Counted from the stretch's first letter, positions 51,915 to 60,693 are shown. The stretch is 64,000 nt of DNA from Chloroflexota bacterium (GCA_022821645.1 JAJEDE010000016.1:62001-126000), one strand, 5' to 3'. Made by a program: numbers and translations. Notes: a model not told the origin generated them from the sequence alone.

Positions 51915-53615
51915 ATGGCAGTTAGAGAATTGTCGGGGATGGGCGCTGCGTCCGAAGTGCTATCTCCGAGCCCCCTTCGCTCGCTGCCAGCTGAACTGAG
52001 CGCCTTCGTGAGCGCGCCATGGTCTACTCCTGTTGAGTGCGCCGAGGTTCTGGGGGAGGCGTATCTCTCCTTCGCCAGGCGCAAGCACCGGAAGAGTGTT
52101 GGGCACTACCTGACGCCTGCGACGGTCGCCAGGTTTATGGCGGAGTGCTCGACCTACTCGGGGCCGCACATGCGAGTGCTGGATCCTGGGAGTGGATCGG
52201 GGATCCTGTCGGCGGCCGTATGTGAAGCAGCCTCAGCGCAGGGCAAGGTCGAGAGCCTGCACGTTGACGCCTACGAGACCGAGCCGTTGCTGGCGGATCT
52301 CACTTCGCGAGTTCTTGCGTTTTCGCAGGCTTGGCTTGGTGAGCGCGGAGTTGCGCTGACCTTCGAGGTACGGAACGAAGACTTCGTGCTGGAGAGCGCG
52401 GGTTCCATCAAGTCCGCGACTGAGGCCAACTGGTTTCGAAGCGATGCCGGGCCGAGCTCTGAGTACGACCTGGTGATTTCCAATCCGCCCTACTTCAAGA
52501 TAGGCAAGGACGACCCGAGGGCCGTTGCATGGTCGTCGGTCGTGAACGGGCAGCCCAATATCTACGCGCTGTTCATGTCGATTTCCGCGGAACTCCTGTC
52601 GAAGTCGGGGCAGCTTGTGTACATCGTGCCCAGGAGCTTTGCGTCGGGGCCTTACTTCAGGAGATTTCGAGAGGTCTTTTTCCGAAAGGTCGCACCAACG
52701 GCCATTCACCTGTTCGATTCCAGAAAGGACGTATTCAGGAACCAGACAGTGCTCCAGGAGAACCTGATCATCGCGGCACAGAATCGAACGGGCAGCGAGG
52801 CATTGGATGTGCCTCAGGTTCTCGTTTCGCACAGCAAGGGGGCGCACGACCTCGGTGAGCGTGAGCGGCACCTAGTGGACGTTGACTCCGTGCTGGACCC
52901 GGCAAGCGAGCAACAGGAACTGTCCATTCCACTCAGCGCGGAGGACCTGCAACTGGTCAAGGTCATGCGGTCCTGGCCGAATACGCTCCGCTCCCTTGGC
53001 CTGGAGATTTCGACCGGGCCGGTCGTGCCGTTCAGGGCCACCGAGTTTCTCGCCGATGCCGCGACTGAAGACTCCACCGTGCCGCTGTTGTGGATGCAGC
53101 ACGTTCGGCCCATGCGAACGTCATGGCCCTTAGGGGTGTGCGACAAGCCGCAGTGGATCAAGGTCTCGGCAGATTCCACGAAGCTGCTGGTTGCGGACAA
53201 GACCTATGTCCTTACCCGGCGTTTCAGCGCGAAGGAGGAGAAACGGCGTCTTGTGTCGGCGCCGCTGATTCGAGGCTCGCTGAACGCGGACATGGTGGGT
53301 TTGGAAAATCATCTGAACTACATCAGAGGGGTTTGGAGAGACTTCGACGAAGAGTTGGCCTACGGTCTTTCGGCGCTCCTGAACTCCGCCTGCCTGGACC
53401 GTTACTTCCGCATCTCGAACGGAAATACCCAGGTGAGTGCGACCGAACTGCGGGCAATGCCGCTGCCGGCCGAAGAGAAGATTCGCTCGATTGGCTTTGA
53501 AGTTCAGCGGGGACTCGGCTCGGCATGTGACCTTGCCGGCATCGACGACCTGATAGCCGAGACTCTGACTCTCGCGCGCGACATTGGGATGGAGCTCGAG
53601 ACGGCGGCGGGATGA
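51915..53615 (+). CDS. Type II N6-adenine DNA methyltransferase, PstI/BsuBI-like
   Basis: A 566-residue modification enzyme. SAM motif I is RVLDPGSGSGILSAAV near residue 86, and the catalytic motif IV is SNPPYF near residue 193, in that order. HYLTPATVARFMAECS near residue 63 (motif X) precedes motif I. The size and the adjoining BsuBI/PstI-type endonuclease suggest methylation of the inner adenine of CTGCAG. The stop overlaps the endonuclease start (ATGA), so the pair is translationally coupled with the protective enzyme made first. Slightly lower G+C than surrounding genes fits horizontal gain. Confidence 0.9.
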   Translation: MAVRELSGMGAASEVLSPSPLRSLPAELSAFVSAPWSTPVECAEVLGEAYLSFARRKHRKSVGHYLTPATVARFMAECSTYSGPHMRVLDPGSGSGILSAAVCEAASAQGKVESLHVDAYETEPLLADLTSRVLAFSQAWLGERGVALTFEVRNEDFVLESAGSIKSATEANWFRSDAGPSSEYDLVISNPPYFKIGKDDPRAVAWSSVVNGQPNIYALFMSISAELLSKSGQLVYIVPRSFASGPYFRRFREVFFRKVAPTAIHLFDSRKDVFRNQTVLQENLIIAAQNRTGSEALDVPQVLVSHSKGAHDLGERERHLVDVDSVLDPASEQQELSIPLSAEDLQLVKVMRSWPNTLRSLGLEISTGPVVPFRATEFLADAATEDSTVPLLWMQHVRPMRTSWPLGVCDKPQWIKVSADSTKLLVADKTYVLTRRFSAKEEKRRLVSAPLIRGSLNADMVGLENHLNYIRGVWRDFDEELAYGLSALLNSACLDRYFRISNGNTQVSATELRAMPLPAEEKIRSIGFEVQRGLGSACDLAGIDDLIAETLTLARDIGMELETAAG

Positions 53616-54553
53616 GCAAGATCGATGACGCGCGGGACATCCTGGAGCAGTTGGGGTTACCACCGGCACAGCAGCGCGACATTGCCTGTTTGACCCTGCT
53701 GGCTCTCTGCGACCTGTCCGAGGATCAGATCTGGAGCGAAGCGGCCCAGCCGTCGCTGACCATCCACCAGATACTCGGATTCATGCGGGATACGTACGGG
53801 AGGGATTACGCGGAGAACACTCGAGAGAACGTACGGCGTCAGGTGATTCACCAGTTGGAGCAGGCACGGGTGGTGGACCGCAACCCCGACGAACCCGACT
53901 TACCCACCAACAGTCCCAGGACGCACTACGGCCTCACCGACGAAGCGTTGAAGGTGCTCAGGCTCTACCAGAGCAACGGCTGGGAGACCGAGTTGGCGGC
54001 CTTTCGATCCAGTCACGGCGCTCTGCTGGAGGTTTACCGGCGGCGTCGGCGAATGCGGGAGATTCCGATCCGCACATCAACGGGAGAAGAGATTCGGCTC
54101 TCGCCCGGCAGGCACAACGAGCTGCAGTCGCAGGTGGTGACGGATTTCGGACCGAAGTTCGCGCCGGGGGCGGTTCTGTTGTACCTGGGCGACGCTGCGA
54201 AGAAACTCCTGCACTTGGATGAGAAGAGACTGTTGCGGCTCGGTGTTCCGATTACCGAGCATGACAAGCTGCCGGACGTGGTGCTCTACGACGAGGAGCG
54301 AAACTGGCTGTTCCTGATTGAGGCCGTAACGTCTCACGGGCCGGTGACGCCGAAACGAATGCAGGAGTTGGAAGTGACCTTGCACGACTGCGTTGCGACA
54401 CGCGTGTACGTGAGCGCCTTCCCAGATTTCCGGGAGTTCAAGCGGCACCTGGAAGACATCGCGTGGGAGACGGAGGTTTGGGTTGCGGAGATTGCGGATC
54501 ACTTGATTCATTTTGATGGAGAAAAGTTCCTTGGATCCGATAGAGACACATAG
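53612..54553 (+). CDS. BsuBI/PstI-type restriction endonuclease
   Basis: A 313-residue type II endonuclease. The N-terminal ~110 residues are helical (DARDILEQLGLPPAQQRDIA; NTRENVRRQVIHQLEQARVV). A PD-(D/E)xK-like core has LPDVVLYDEERNW and FLIEAVTSHGPVTPKRM, the IEAVTSHG segment that is the hallmark of the BsuBI/PstI family. Cleavage at CTGCAG is inferred from that family, not shown. It overlaps the methyltransferase gene by 4 bp. Confidence 0.9.
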   Translation: MSKIDDARDILEQLGLPPAQQRDIACLTLLALCDLSEDQIWSEAAQPSLTIHQILGFMRDTYGRDYAENTRENVRRQVIHQLEQARVVDRNPDEPDLPTNSPRTHYGLTDEALKVLRLYQSNGWETELAAFRSSHGALLEVYRRRRRMREIPIRTSTGEEIRLSPGRHNELQSQVVTDFGPKFAPGAVLLYLGDAAKKLLHLDEKRLLRLGVPITEHDKLPDVVLYDEERNWLFLIEAVTSHGPVTPKRMQELEVTLHDCVATRVYVSAFPDFREFKRHLEDIAWETEVWVAEIADHLIHFDGEKFLGSDRDT

Positions 54554-54660
54554 GAGCAGACAAGAATCAACAAAGTGCCGTTGAAACAGCCGGATATGCT
54601 TACCTATCAAGCGGACTTTGGCCAGACAGGCGGAATGCGGGTTGATAGCTCAATTCATCC

Positions 54661-55371
54661 TTGACCAGACAAGCTAGGAGTTCAATCGTAAGCCGTAGCA
54701 AGGAAATCTCCGAGAAATCGCTGGAGCTAAACGTTTGTGCAGAGTTTCTCCAGCGCATAAGAACGTGGCCTGGATGTCAGCGAGCTTTGTGGCTTGGTCT
54801 GACTCAAGCTCAAGAGCGTCGGATGGGACTTGACGAACTGATTCGAAACGTGGGGGCCGGCTTCTCAATAATGCTCCAATTCAAGGCCCCCTGGCCGACT
54901 TCTGTTGTGGACAGGCTCTACAAGTTCAGTATCAACGAAAGGCAACACGAAGCCCTCGAGCAACTCGCTTGCCGCCATCCCGAGGCTGTGCACTATGTTT
55001 TTCCGTTGTATAGCAAGTGGCGCAAGGCTGATCAGCACGCGCCCGATCTTGCCCAGGATACTTGGCTTGTTCCTGTGTCATCTATCCCTCTCGCTTATCT
55101 CACCTCACTTTCATGCCCAGCTACTGGTCTACACAGAGTGGAATTGGAACGCTTCAATTCAGGAGTGACTGTGACGGCGCACTCACCAGAGGTCGTAGGT
55201 CAAGCGGTTAACGCTAAGGAGTTATTCGTCGAGAGAGGTGAACAATTGCGGGATAGGGAGGCATTCGGCGTGTCATCTGCGGACTTGAAGGAGTGGGTTC
55301 AGATCTGGGACGAGAGGAGTTTCTCCTTGCGCTTCAGGGGACTGCATGCTCTTTATGTTCCACAAGGCTAG
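54661..55371 (+). CDS. Unrecognised protein next to the restriction-modification genes
   Basis: A 236-residue protein with a TTG start at 54661, the only start codon after the upstream in-frame stop TAG (54646-54648). It opens SRSKEISEKSLELNVCAEFL, then QRALWLGLTQAQERRMGLDE and NVGAGFSIMLQFKAPWP, with no recognised domain. DNA is visibly lower in G+C than the helicase and fic genes, and codon use is correspondingly different, a sign of transfer. It follows the endonuclease by about 107 bp on the same strand. Possibly a third component of the RM locus or a separate defence protein; no function is claimed. Confidence 0.7.
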   Translation: MTRQARSSIVSRSKEISEKSLELNVCAEFLQRIRTWPGCQRALWLGLTQAQERRMGLDELIRNVGAGFSIMLQFKAPWPTSVVDRLYKFSINERQHEALEQLACRHPEAVHYVFPLYSKWRKADQHAPDLAQDTWLVPVSSIPLAYLTSLSCPATGLHRVELERFNSGVTVTAHSPEVVGQAVNAKELFVERGEQLRDREAFGVSSADLKEWVQIWDERSFSLRFRGLHALYVPQG

Positions 55372-55508
55372 TAGGTCGTTTGCCTCTATCAAGACATGGG
55401 TAAGGCCTGCACGGCCTCGATGGAGTTGGACAGACTTGGGGTCCTAGCGGGAACGTAGGAATGTCTGGGCCGGAGCATTACGGGCGCGGATGGCGGGCCC
55501 GTGTTGAG

Positions 55509-58499
55509 TCAGCGGCGGCGGGGGAGGGGGTGGGTGTTGGTGCAGGGTTGGTCGGAGGCGTATTGGGAGCAGCCGAGGAATGAGCCACGGCGGGCTTTGC
55601 GGATGACCATGACGCCGGCGCGGCAGGACTGGCAGACGGGCGGGGTGGCGTTGCAGGAGGGGTTGGTGCAGCGGGAGGAGCGACCGGTGATGACGAGGAA
55701 GCCGCGACGGCAGCGCTGACAGCGGGGGGCGCGGTAGCGGCAGAAGGGAGCGTTCAGGCAGGTCATGCTCTGGCCGGTGCTCGACACGTCGAGGGTGCCA
55801 GTGCGGCAGCGCGGGCATTTGGGTGTGTTGTCCCGCCGGAACTCGCCGAGGCGGCGAAGGCCGGTGGATTCCCGGAGTAGCTCGTTGACGAAGGCGGAGG
55901 GACGCCGCGCGTCGGCCACCAGGTAGGTCCCGCGGCGGGCGCGTGTGATGGCGACGTAGAAGAGGCGGCGTTCCTCGGCGTGCGGGAATGAGGCTCCGGG
56001 AGACTGTTGACTAGCCTGGGGGTTGCTGTCCGGAATACCTCTCAACCTTGCCTCTTCCCCAAGAGAGTCCTTTGCGTAATCCGGGCTTGGTTGCGCGGAA
56101 GACCCCTCACCCCAACCCTCTCCCCCTGGAGAGGGAGCAAGTGTGGACTCCTTCTGGGGGGGCGGGGGTGGGAGGACGAGGTGGAGGAGTGGGTCTTCCT
56201 GGTGCTGTGACGGAAAGCCGAGGCGGGCGTCCCTGAGGTCGAGGACGACGACGTAGTCGGCCTCGCGGCCCTTGGCGGCATGGACGGTGCTGAATTCGAG
56301 GCGCAGCCGGCCCTGACGTGGCGAAGGGAGCGCGCCGCGGCTGCGCCGGTAGCGACCGAGGACGAGTACGGAGACAGGCGTGCGGCCGTCGTCCTCGCGC
56401 GCCTGGATGTCGTGCAGGGCGTCCCACAGTCCGCGGGCGGGATCTTCGCTGGCGATGACGGTGACGCCGCCGTCGCGGACACCCCGGGCCGGGCGCAGGG
56501 TGCGCTGCGTCTGCGCGGGGTTGCGCACGACGAACGCGGTGGAGGGTTCCATGATGCCGCGGGCGAAACGAAAGGTGCGGCTGAGCGCGCGCTCGCGTAC
56601 GTGCCCGAGGTAGTGCCCGCACTGGCGTACGAGGGCGACGTCGCTGCCGGCAAAGCGGTAGATGGACTGCCAGTCGTCGCCCACGAGGAAGTAGGCGACA
56701 CCGCGGCCCCTGAGCGCCCGGAGCAGCGCCATGCGGCCCGCCGAGATGTCCTGGAACTCGTCCACCAGCACGTAGCGGTAGGGCGACTGCCAGCGGCCGT
56801 TACGGATGTGGGCGGCGGCGTGGTTGATGAGGTCGTGGAAGTCCTTCTCCTCGCCCAGCAGCTTGTCGTAGCGCTCGCTGACCTGTTCGAAGATGTCGAG
56901 GAAGGCCTCGCTGCGGGTGCGGTCAGACGAGTCGCGGGCACGCTGACGGAGGGTGTCGAAGGAGACGCCGCTGGTTTTGACGTGGTTGAGGAACGTGGCC
57001 ATCAGCTGCGCCAGCCATGAGATCAGCCAGCGGCCCAGTTCCAGGAGCAGTGACCGGATCGGGATGCGCTGGAAGGTTACGCCCGCCTCCTCAAGCCGCT
57101 GGCGCAGCGCCTGGCGAAGCACGCCCTGACGTTGCTGCCAGCTGAAGGTCTGGATCAGCCTGGTCCCGTACTGCTGGTGGATGTGGCGCTTCCAGCGGAC
57201 GCCGTCGACGTACCCGGTCCAGCCATCGGGCGGGCGGCCCTGGCGGTCCAGGGCGAAGTGTTCGATGTATATGTCGTGGTCGGGGAGGTAGAAGTCCGGG
57301 CGGTACTGGCGATGCCGCGGGGAGGCGGTTTCGACCGGAAAGGGCCGCTCGTAGTGAAAGTCGACGCCGTTCTGGGTGAGGAAGTTGGCGATCTCGAGTT
57401 CCTCGAAGCTCTTGACCAGGTCGCCGCTGAGCGTCCGCAACTCGGAGCGGCGGACGTGGTCGTAGTACTGGCCGGGGGTCTTGAACTCGAACTGGGAGCG
57501 GTAGCCGGCGCGGTGGTGGGTGATGAAGTCGGCGAGCCCGCGGCTCTGACGTGGGTCGTCGATCAGGTCGACGAGGATGCGATCGATGAGCGCGGGCAGC
57601 ATGGCCTCGTCCTCCGCCAGCTTTGAGAGCGTGGGGGCGGATTCGACCTGGGCGATGACGCGGCGGCCGAAGGCGTGGAAGGTGGCGACGTGGGCGCCGG
57701 CGAGGTCCTCGGGCAGGCGCTCGCGGATTTCCTGGGCGGCCTTGCGGTTGAAGGCGAGCACGAGGATCTGACGCGGCGGGACGCCCCGGTTGCGGACGAG
57801 GTGGGCGACTTTGCCGGTGATGACGGCGGTCTTGCCGGTGCCGGCACCGGCGAGCACCAGGGTGGCGTCCTCATCGGTGGCTATGGCCTCCGCCTGCTCG
57901 GCGGTCGGCGGCGCGGAGAGCACGCCCCGGGCGGCCTGGATCACGGCGGGAACGGTGGCGGTGACGAAGCGAGCGTTGACCTGTTCCCGGGCCGCTTCGA
58001 ACGCCTGGGGGCGGGAGACCGACTGGATGCGCGTGATCGCTTCGGTCGTTTGGGCGGGCAGAAATGATCGGGTCAGGGCGCCGCCGCCGCGCTCGACGGC
58101 GCTGGCGATGTCGGCCTGGAGCCCGCTGGTCTGCGATTCCCGCGCATAGCGGCTGCCGGCCTGGAGACGGTTCAAGCGGTCGTCAAGTTGCGTGAAATGC
58201 GATGCCAGCGTTCGGGCGACGCGGGCGGATTCCGCAAGGACCGCCGCGGTGAGCCGCTCGGCCTCCTCGCGGTCGAGCCCGCCGATGGCGTGCTCGGCGC
58301 CGCCGGCCTGGCGCACGATGAGTCGCGTCCAGAACCAGGAGCGGTGCGTTTCGATGCTGTCGATGCCGCCAACCGGGGCGCCCTGGGTCTCCCCGAATCG
58401 CAGGACGCCGTCTTCGAGCGAGACATGGTCCGGGCCAGCAGTGAGCAGCCGGACGAGGGGTGTGCTGGTGGCGCTGATTGGGGTGGTGCTTGGGGGCAT
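55509..58499 (-). CDS. Helicase IV (HelD)-like UvrD-family helicase with nuclease-like insert and zinc ribbons
   Basis: A 996-residue SF1 helicase. The HelD-type N-terminal domain (residues 1-190) precedes Walker A LVLAGAGTGKTAVI, motif Ia, LVDEFQDISAGRMALL (Walker B, DEFQ), GDDWQSIYRFAGSD (motif III), TVHAAKGREADYV (motif V) and EERRLFYVAITRARRGTYL (motif VI). A segment between motifs Ia and II, with YRPDFYLPDHDIYIEHFALD and EELEIANFLTQNG, resembles a PD-(D/E)xK nuclease fold. The last ~110 residues carry three CxxC-pair zinc ribbons like topoisomerase I tails. Between motifs V and VI an interspersed repeat is read in frame, adding about 60 residues (LAPSPGGEGWGEG region). Likely works in repair or defence. 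Confidence 0.85.
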   Translation of the reverse strand: MPPSTTPISATSTPLVRLLTAGPDHVSLEDGVLRFGETQGAPVGGIDSIETHRSWFWTRLIVRQAGGAEHAIGGLDREEAERLTAAVLAESARVARTLASHFTQLDDRLNRLQAGSRYARESQTSGLQADIASAVERGGGALTRSFLPAQTTEAITRIQSVSRPQAFEAAREQVNARFVTATVPAVIQAARGVLSAPPTAEQAEAIATDEDATLVLAGAGTGKTAVITGKVAHLVRNRGVPPRQILVLAFNRKAAQEIRERLPEDLAGAHVATFHAFGRRVIAQVESAPTLSKLAEDEAMLPALIDRILVDLIDDPRQSRGLADFITHHRAGYRSQFEFKTPGQYYDHVRRSELRTLSGDLVKSFEELEIANFLTQNGVDFHYERPFPVETASPRHRQYRPDFYLPDHDIYIEHFALDRQGRPPDGWTGYVDGVRWKRHIHQQYGTRLIQTFSWQQRQGVLRQALRQRLEEAGVTFQRIPIRSLLLELGRWLISWLAQLMATFLNHVKTSGVSFDTLRQRARDSSDRTRSEAFLDIFEQVSERYDKLLGEEKDFHDLINHAAAHIRNGRWQSPYRYVLVDEFQDISAGRMALLRALRGRGVAYFLVGDDWQSIYRFAGSDVALVRQCGHYLGHVRERALSRTFRFARGIMEPSTAFVVRNPAQTQRTLRPARGVRDGGVTVIASEDPARGLWDALHDIQAREDDGRTPVSVLVLGRYRRSRGALPSPRQGRLRLEFSTVHAAKGREADYVVVLDLRDARLGFPSQHQEDPLLHLVLPPPPPQKESTLAPSPGGEGWGEGSSAQPSPDYAKDSLGEEARLRGIPDSNPQASQQSPGASFPHAEERRLFYVAITRARRGTYLVADARRPSAFVNELLRESTGLRRLGEFRRDNTPKCPRCRTGTLDVSSTGQSMTCLNAPFCRYRAPRCQRCRRGFLVITGRSSRCTNPSCNATPPVCQSCRAGVMVIRKARRGSFLGCSQYASDQPCTNTHPLPRRR
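56030..56150. repeat. Interspersed repeat inside the helicase coding region
   Basis: CTTTGCGTAATCCGGGCTTG, GGTTGCGCGGAAGACCCCTC, then CACCCCAACCCTCTCCCC and GGAGAGGGAGCAAG. Matches the module order at 48229-48285 and the lead-in at 58688-58720. It is a multiple of three in effect, since the helicase frame stays open across it. Confidence 0.7.
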
Positions 58500-58707
58500 G
58501 ACTGGGTGGGACGCGGGACGCTAGGGAGGGGGAAGCGTGGGCTGAGAATAGCGAGCGATCAAAGGAGAAGGGGGACGAGGCAGACGCGGCGCCGGGGTGA
58601 TGGGGTGGGGAAGGAGTGAGCGTTGAGAGAAGGGGCGGAGGGGGGAAGAGGAAGACGGGTGGGTCAGGGCCGGCGTCCCGACGGGAGACCTTTGCGTAAC
58701 TCGGGCG

Positions 58708-58812
58708 TGGTTGCGCGGAAGAGGCCGGTTTGAAACGCGGCCGGCACGCAGGATCGGCGGATGGCGCGGAGGTGGATCGACACGGGCCGCCGGGGACGGA
58801 GGGACGGCTTAC
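58708..58812. repeat. Composite interspersed repeat, modules A and B, interrupting vapC
   Basis: GGTTGCGCGGAAGAGGCCGG, TTTGAAACGCGGCCGGCACG, then TGGATCGACACGGGCCGCCG. Same modules as 49652-49766 and 59187-59318. It starts within about 30 bp of the point where the VapC-like frame loses similarity, consistent with an insertion or deletion event at this repeat. Confidence 0.65.
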
Positions 58813-58841
58813 AACGAACTGATAGGCGGGAGACGCTGCAC

Positions 58842-58879
58842 AAGTGGTCGATGGCGACTGAGGTATCGAGCAGCTTCAC
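58842..58879 (-). pseudogene. VapC toxin remnant (first 13 codons only)
   Basis: GTG at 58877-58879 overlaps the antitoxin stop (GTGA) and gives [13 protein letters not shown], the standard PIN-domain opening with the first active-site Asp. After codon 13 the frame continues into sequence unlike PIN proteins and into the repeat at 58708-58812. The rest of the toxin is missing, so no active VapC is made. Confidence 0.7.
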
Positions 58880-59136
58880 TCCATACCAAGCGCGCGGAGA
58901 CGTTCATTCAGGTCGCCGCGGATGGCGTCGACGTATTCCGCGCCGGTGAAGTTGCGTCCCGACCAGCTGCCGGCGCTGGCCTCAAGGGCCCGCAGCTTTT
59001 CGGCCTTTGCGAGGGGGCCAAAGGTGCGGCGCACGGCCCGGCGAATCAATGCCGAGCGCGAGGCACCCGTGGCGCGGGCGGCTTCATCCAATAGAGCGAG
59101 TTCTTCCTCGCCCAGGTAGACGTGGGTTCGTGTCAT
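58876..59136 (-). CDS. VapB-like ribbon-helix-helix antitoxin
   Basis: An 86-residue protein. The RHH fold is seen in [20 protein letters not shown] then [15 protein letters not shown]; the C-terminal half ([20 protein letters not shown]) would bind the PIN toxin. The ATG at 59134-59136 is chosen because the beta strand of the fold begins there. Its last codons overlap the truncated vapC start. With the toxin gone it may be an inert or protective solitary antitoxin. Confidence 0.85.
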   Translation of the reverse strand: MTRTHVYLGEEELALLDEAARATGASRSALIRRAVRRTFGPLAKAEKLRALEASAGSWSGRNFTGAEYVDAIRGDLNERLRALGME

Positions 59137-59186
59137 GGAGCAAGCGTATACGTCAGCCGGTGAGCGACCGAAAGGAGGGGATGGGT

Positions 59187-59318
59187 TGGTTGCCCGGAAG
59201 AGGCCGGTTTGCAACGCGGCCCCTACCAAAGACGGGGAGGACGGCGTGAGAGTGCGGCGGAAGTGGTTCGACACGGGCCGCCGAAGACTCTGGCCCGGCT
59301 CACCGCGAACGGTTCTGC
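59187..59318. repeat. Composite interspersed repeat, modules A and B upstream of vapB
   Basis: GGTTGCCCGGAAGAGGCCGG, TTTGCAACGCGGCCCCTACC, then TGGTTCGACACGGGCCGCCG and GGCCCGGCTCACCGCGAACG. Near copy of 49652-49766 with the modules in reversed order of appearance. It brackets vapB together with 58708-58812. Confidence 0.7.
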
Positions 59319-59361
59319 GGGCGGCCGCGAGCGGAAGACGGGCGGGTCGGGGACGCCGTCC

Positions 59362-60528
59362 CTACGAAGGCTTCTGTTGGTAGTCCTTGGTGGCTTTGTC
59401 GAGGGATTTGGTGCGGAGGGCCATGAGGTTGTGGCGTTCGCGGGCGGCCCATTCCTGAGAAGCGGTGAGGTTGGTGAGGGAGTTCTGGAATTGGGGCATG
59501 ACGTAGCGGGCGATGAGTTCGTAACTGTGGCGGACCTGTTCGCGGGTGCCCCACTCGGTGGCCATGACGAGCAAGCCGCCGAAGCCGCCGCTGGATTCGT
59601 CCAGCCGATGGATAGCAGCGATCAGGTCATCGGGCGTGCCGACGCACCAGGCGCCGCTATCGACCATGTGGTCGATGAGTTGTTCGGGCGGGCCGTCGAA
59701 GGTCTTTTCGAAGCCCATGGTGTCTTCGAAGTAGTCGCGCTGGAAGCGGGCGGCGCCGAGGCGGGCCTGTTCGATGGCTTCGGTGCGGGATTCGGCGAGG
59801 TGGACGGGCATGACGAGGCGCCAGTCGTGGCGGTTCATGGTCTTGCCGTGTTCTTTGGCGACATCGAGGGCGATTTGCCAGAAGGAGTCGAGCTTGACGG
59901 TTTCGGCACTGCCGGGGCGGATGCCGAGGGATAGCACCGCGGCGCCGTGTTTGCCGGCGAGTTGCATGCCGGAGGGGGACTGGGCGGCGGCGACGGCGAT
60001 GGGGAAGTGGGGCTGGGTGTAGGGGCGCAGGTGGGTCATGGCGCGCTGGAGGGTGAACCACTCGGCGTGGTGGGTGATGGGTTCGGTCTCGGTGAGGAGG
60101 CGCATGATGACGCCGAGGGCTTCGTCCATGCGGGGGCGCTGGGTGAGGGGTTCGATGCCGAGCATGTAGGCATCGGACACGAGGGCGCCGGGGCCGACGC
60201 CGAGCATGACGCGGCCGCGGGTGATGTGGTCGAGCTGGATCATGCGGTTGGCGACCATGAGGGGGTGGTGGTAGGGGAGGCTGATGACGCCGGTGCCGAG
60301 CTTGATGTGGCGGGTGCGCTCGGCGGCGGTGGCGATGAAGAGTTCGGGGGACGAGATGGTCTCCCAGCCGGCGCTGTGGTGTTCGCCGATCCAGGCTTCG
60401 TCGTAGCCCAGGTGGTCGAGCCACTGGACGGTTTCGAGGTCGCGCTCGAGTCCGAGGGTGGGGTTTTCGCCGAGCCAGTGGAAGGGGGCCAGGAAGATTC
60501 CGAATTTCATGCGTGGGGGGAGAGGCAT
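59362..60528 (-). CDS. LLM-class flavin-dependent oxidoreductase (luciferase-like)
   Basis: A 388-residue FMN or F420-dependent monooxygenase-type TIM barrel. Characteristic segments are FGIFLAPFHWLGENPTL, GYDEAWIGEHHSAGWETISS (bacterial-luciferase-like), GTGVISLPYHHPLMVANR and MLGVGPGALVSDAYMLGI. CAGGAGCC lies 8 bases before an ATG at 60526-60528; an ATG at 60508-60510 (MKFGIF) is an alternative that fits family length. Substrates are usually alkanes, sulfonates or cyclic ketones. It is followed on the other strand by a cupin gene. Confidence 0.9.
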   Translation of the reverse strand: MPLPPRMKFGIFLAPFHWLGENPTLGLERDLETVQWLDHLGYDEAWIGEHHSAGWETISSPELFIATAAERTRHIKLGTGVISLPYHHPLMVANRMIQLDHITRGRVMLGVGPGALVSDAYMLGIEPLTQRPRMDEALGVIMRLLTETEPITHHAEWFTLQRAMTHLRPYTQPHFPIAVAAAQSPSGMQLAGKHGAAVLSLGIRPGSAETVKLDSFWQIALDVAKEHGKTMNRHDWRLVMPVHLAESRTEAIEQARLGAARFQRDYFEDTMGFEKTFDGPPEQLIDHMVDSGAWCVGTPDDLIAAIHRLDESSGGFGGLLVMATEWGTREQVRHSYELIARYVMPQFQNSLTNLTASQEWAARERHNLMALRTKSLDKATKDYQQKPS

Positions 60529-60579
60529 TCGGAGGCTCCTGTGGCTGGGTGGGGGCTGGCAGGGGTTGGGCGGAATGAT

Positions 60580-60648
60580 AGAGGAAGAAGGGGAGAGGGG
60601 AGAGGGAAGAGGAGTGAGAGAAGAGGGAGAGGGGAAGATGGTGGGGTT
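60580..60648 (+). other. Polypurine tract
   Basis: About 68 bases of G and A with a single T at 60615, between the LLM gene and the cupin gene. Purine-only runs of this length can form triplex (H-DNA) or bind special proteins. Similar shorter G/A runs lie near 58560-58660. Confidence 0.4.
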
Positions 60649-60693
60649 GCCTGGGGTGCGTGGTGAGAACGTGGATGAGGAGGGGAGTTTGGG

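Noticed and set aside
58664..58841. Remaining VapC coding sequence
   Set aside because: After codon 13 the frame stays open to about 58664 but has no PIN motifs and runs through a dispersed repeat.
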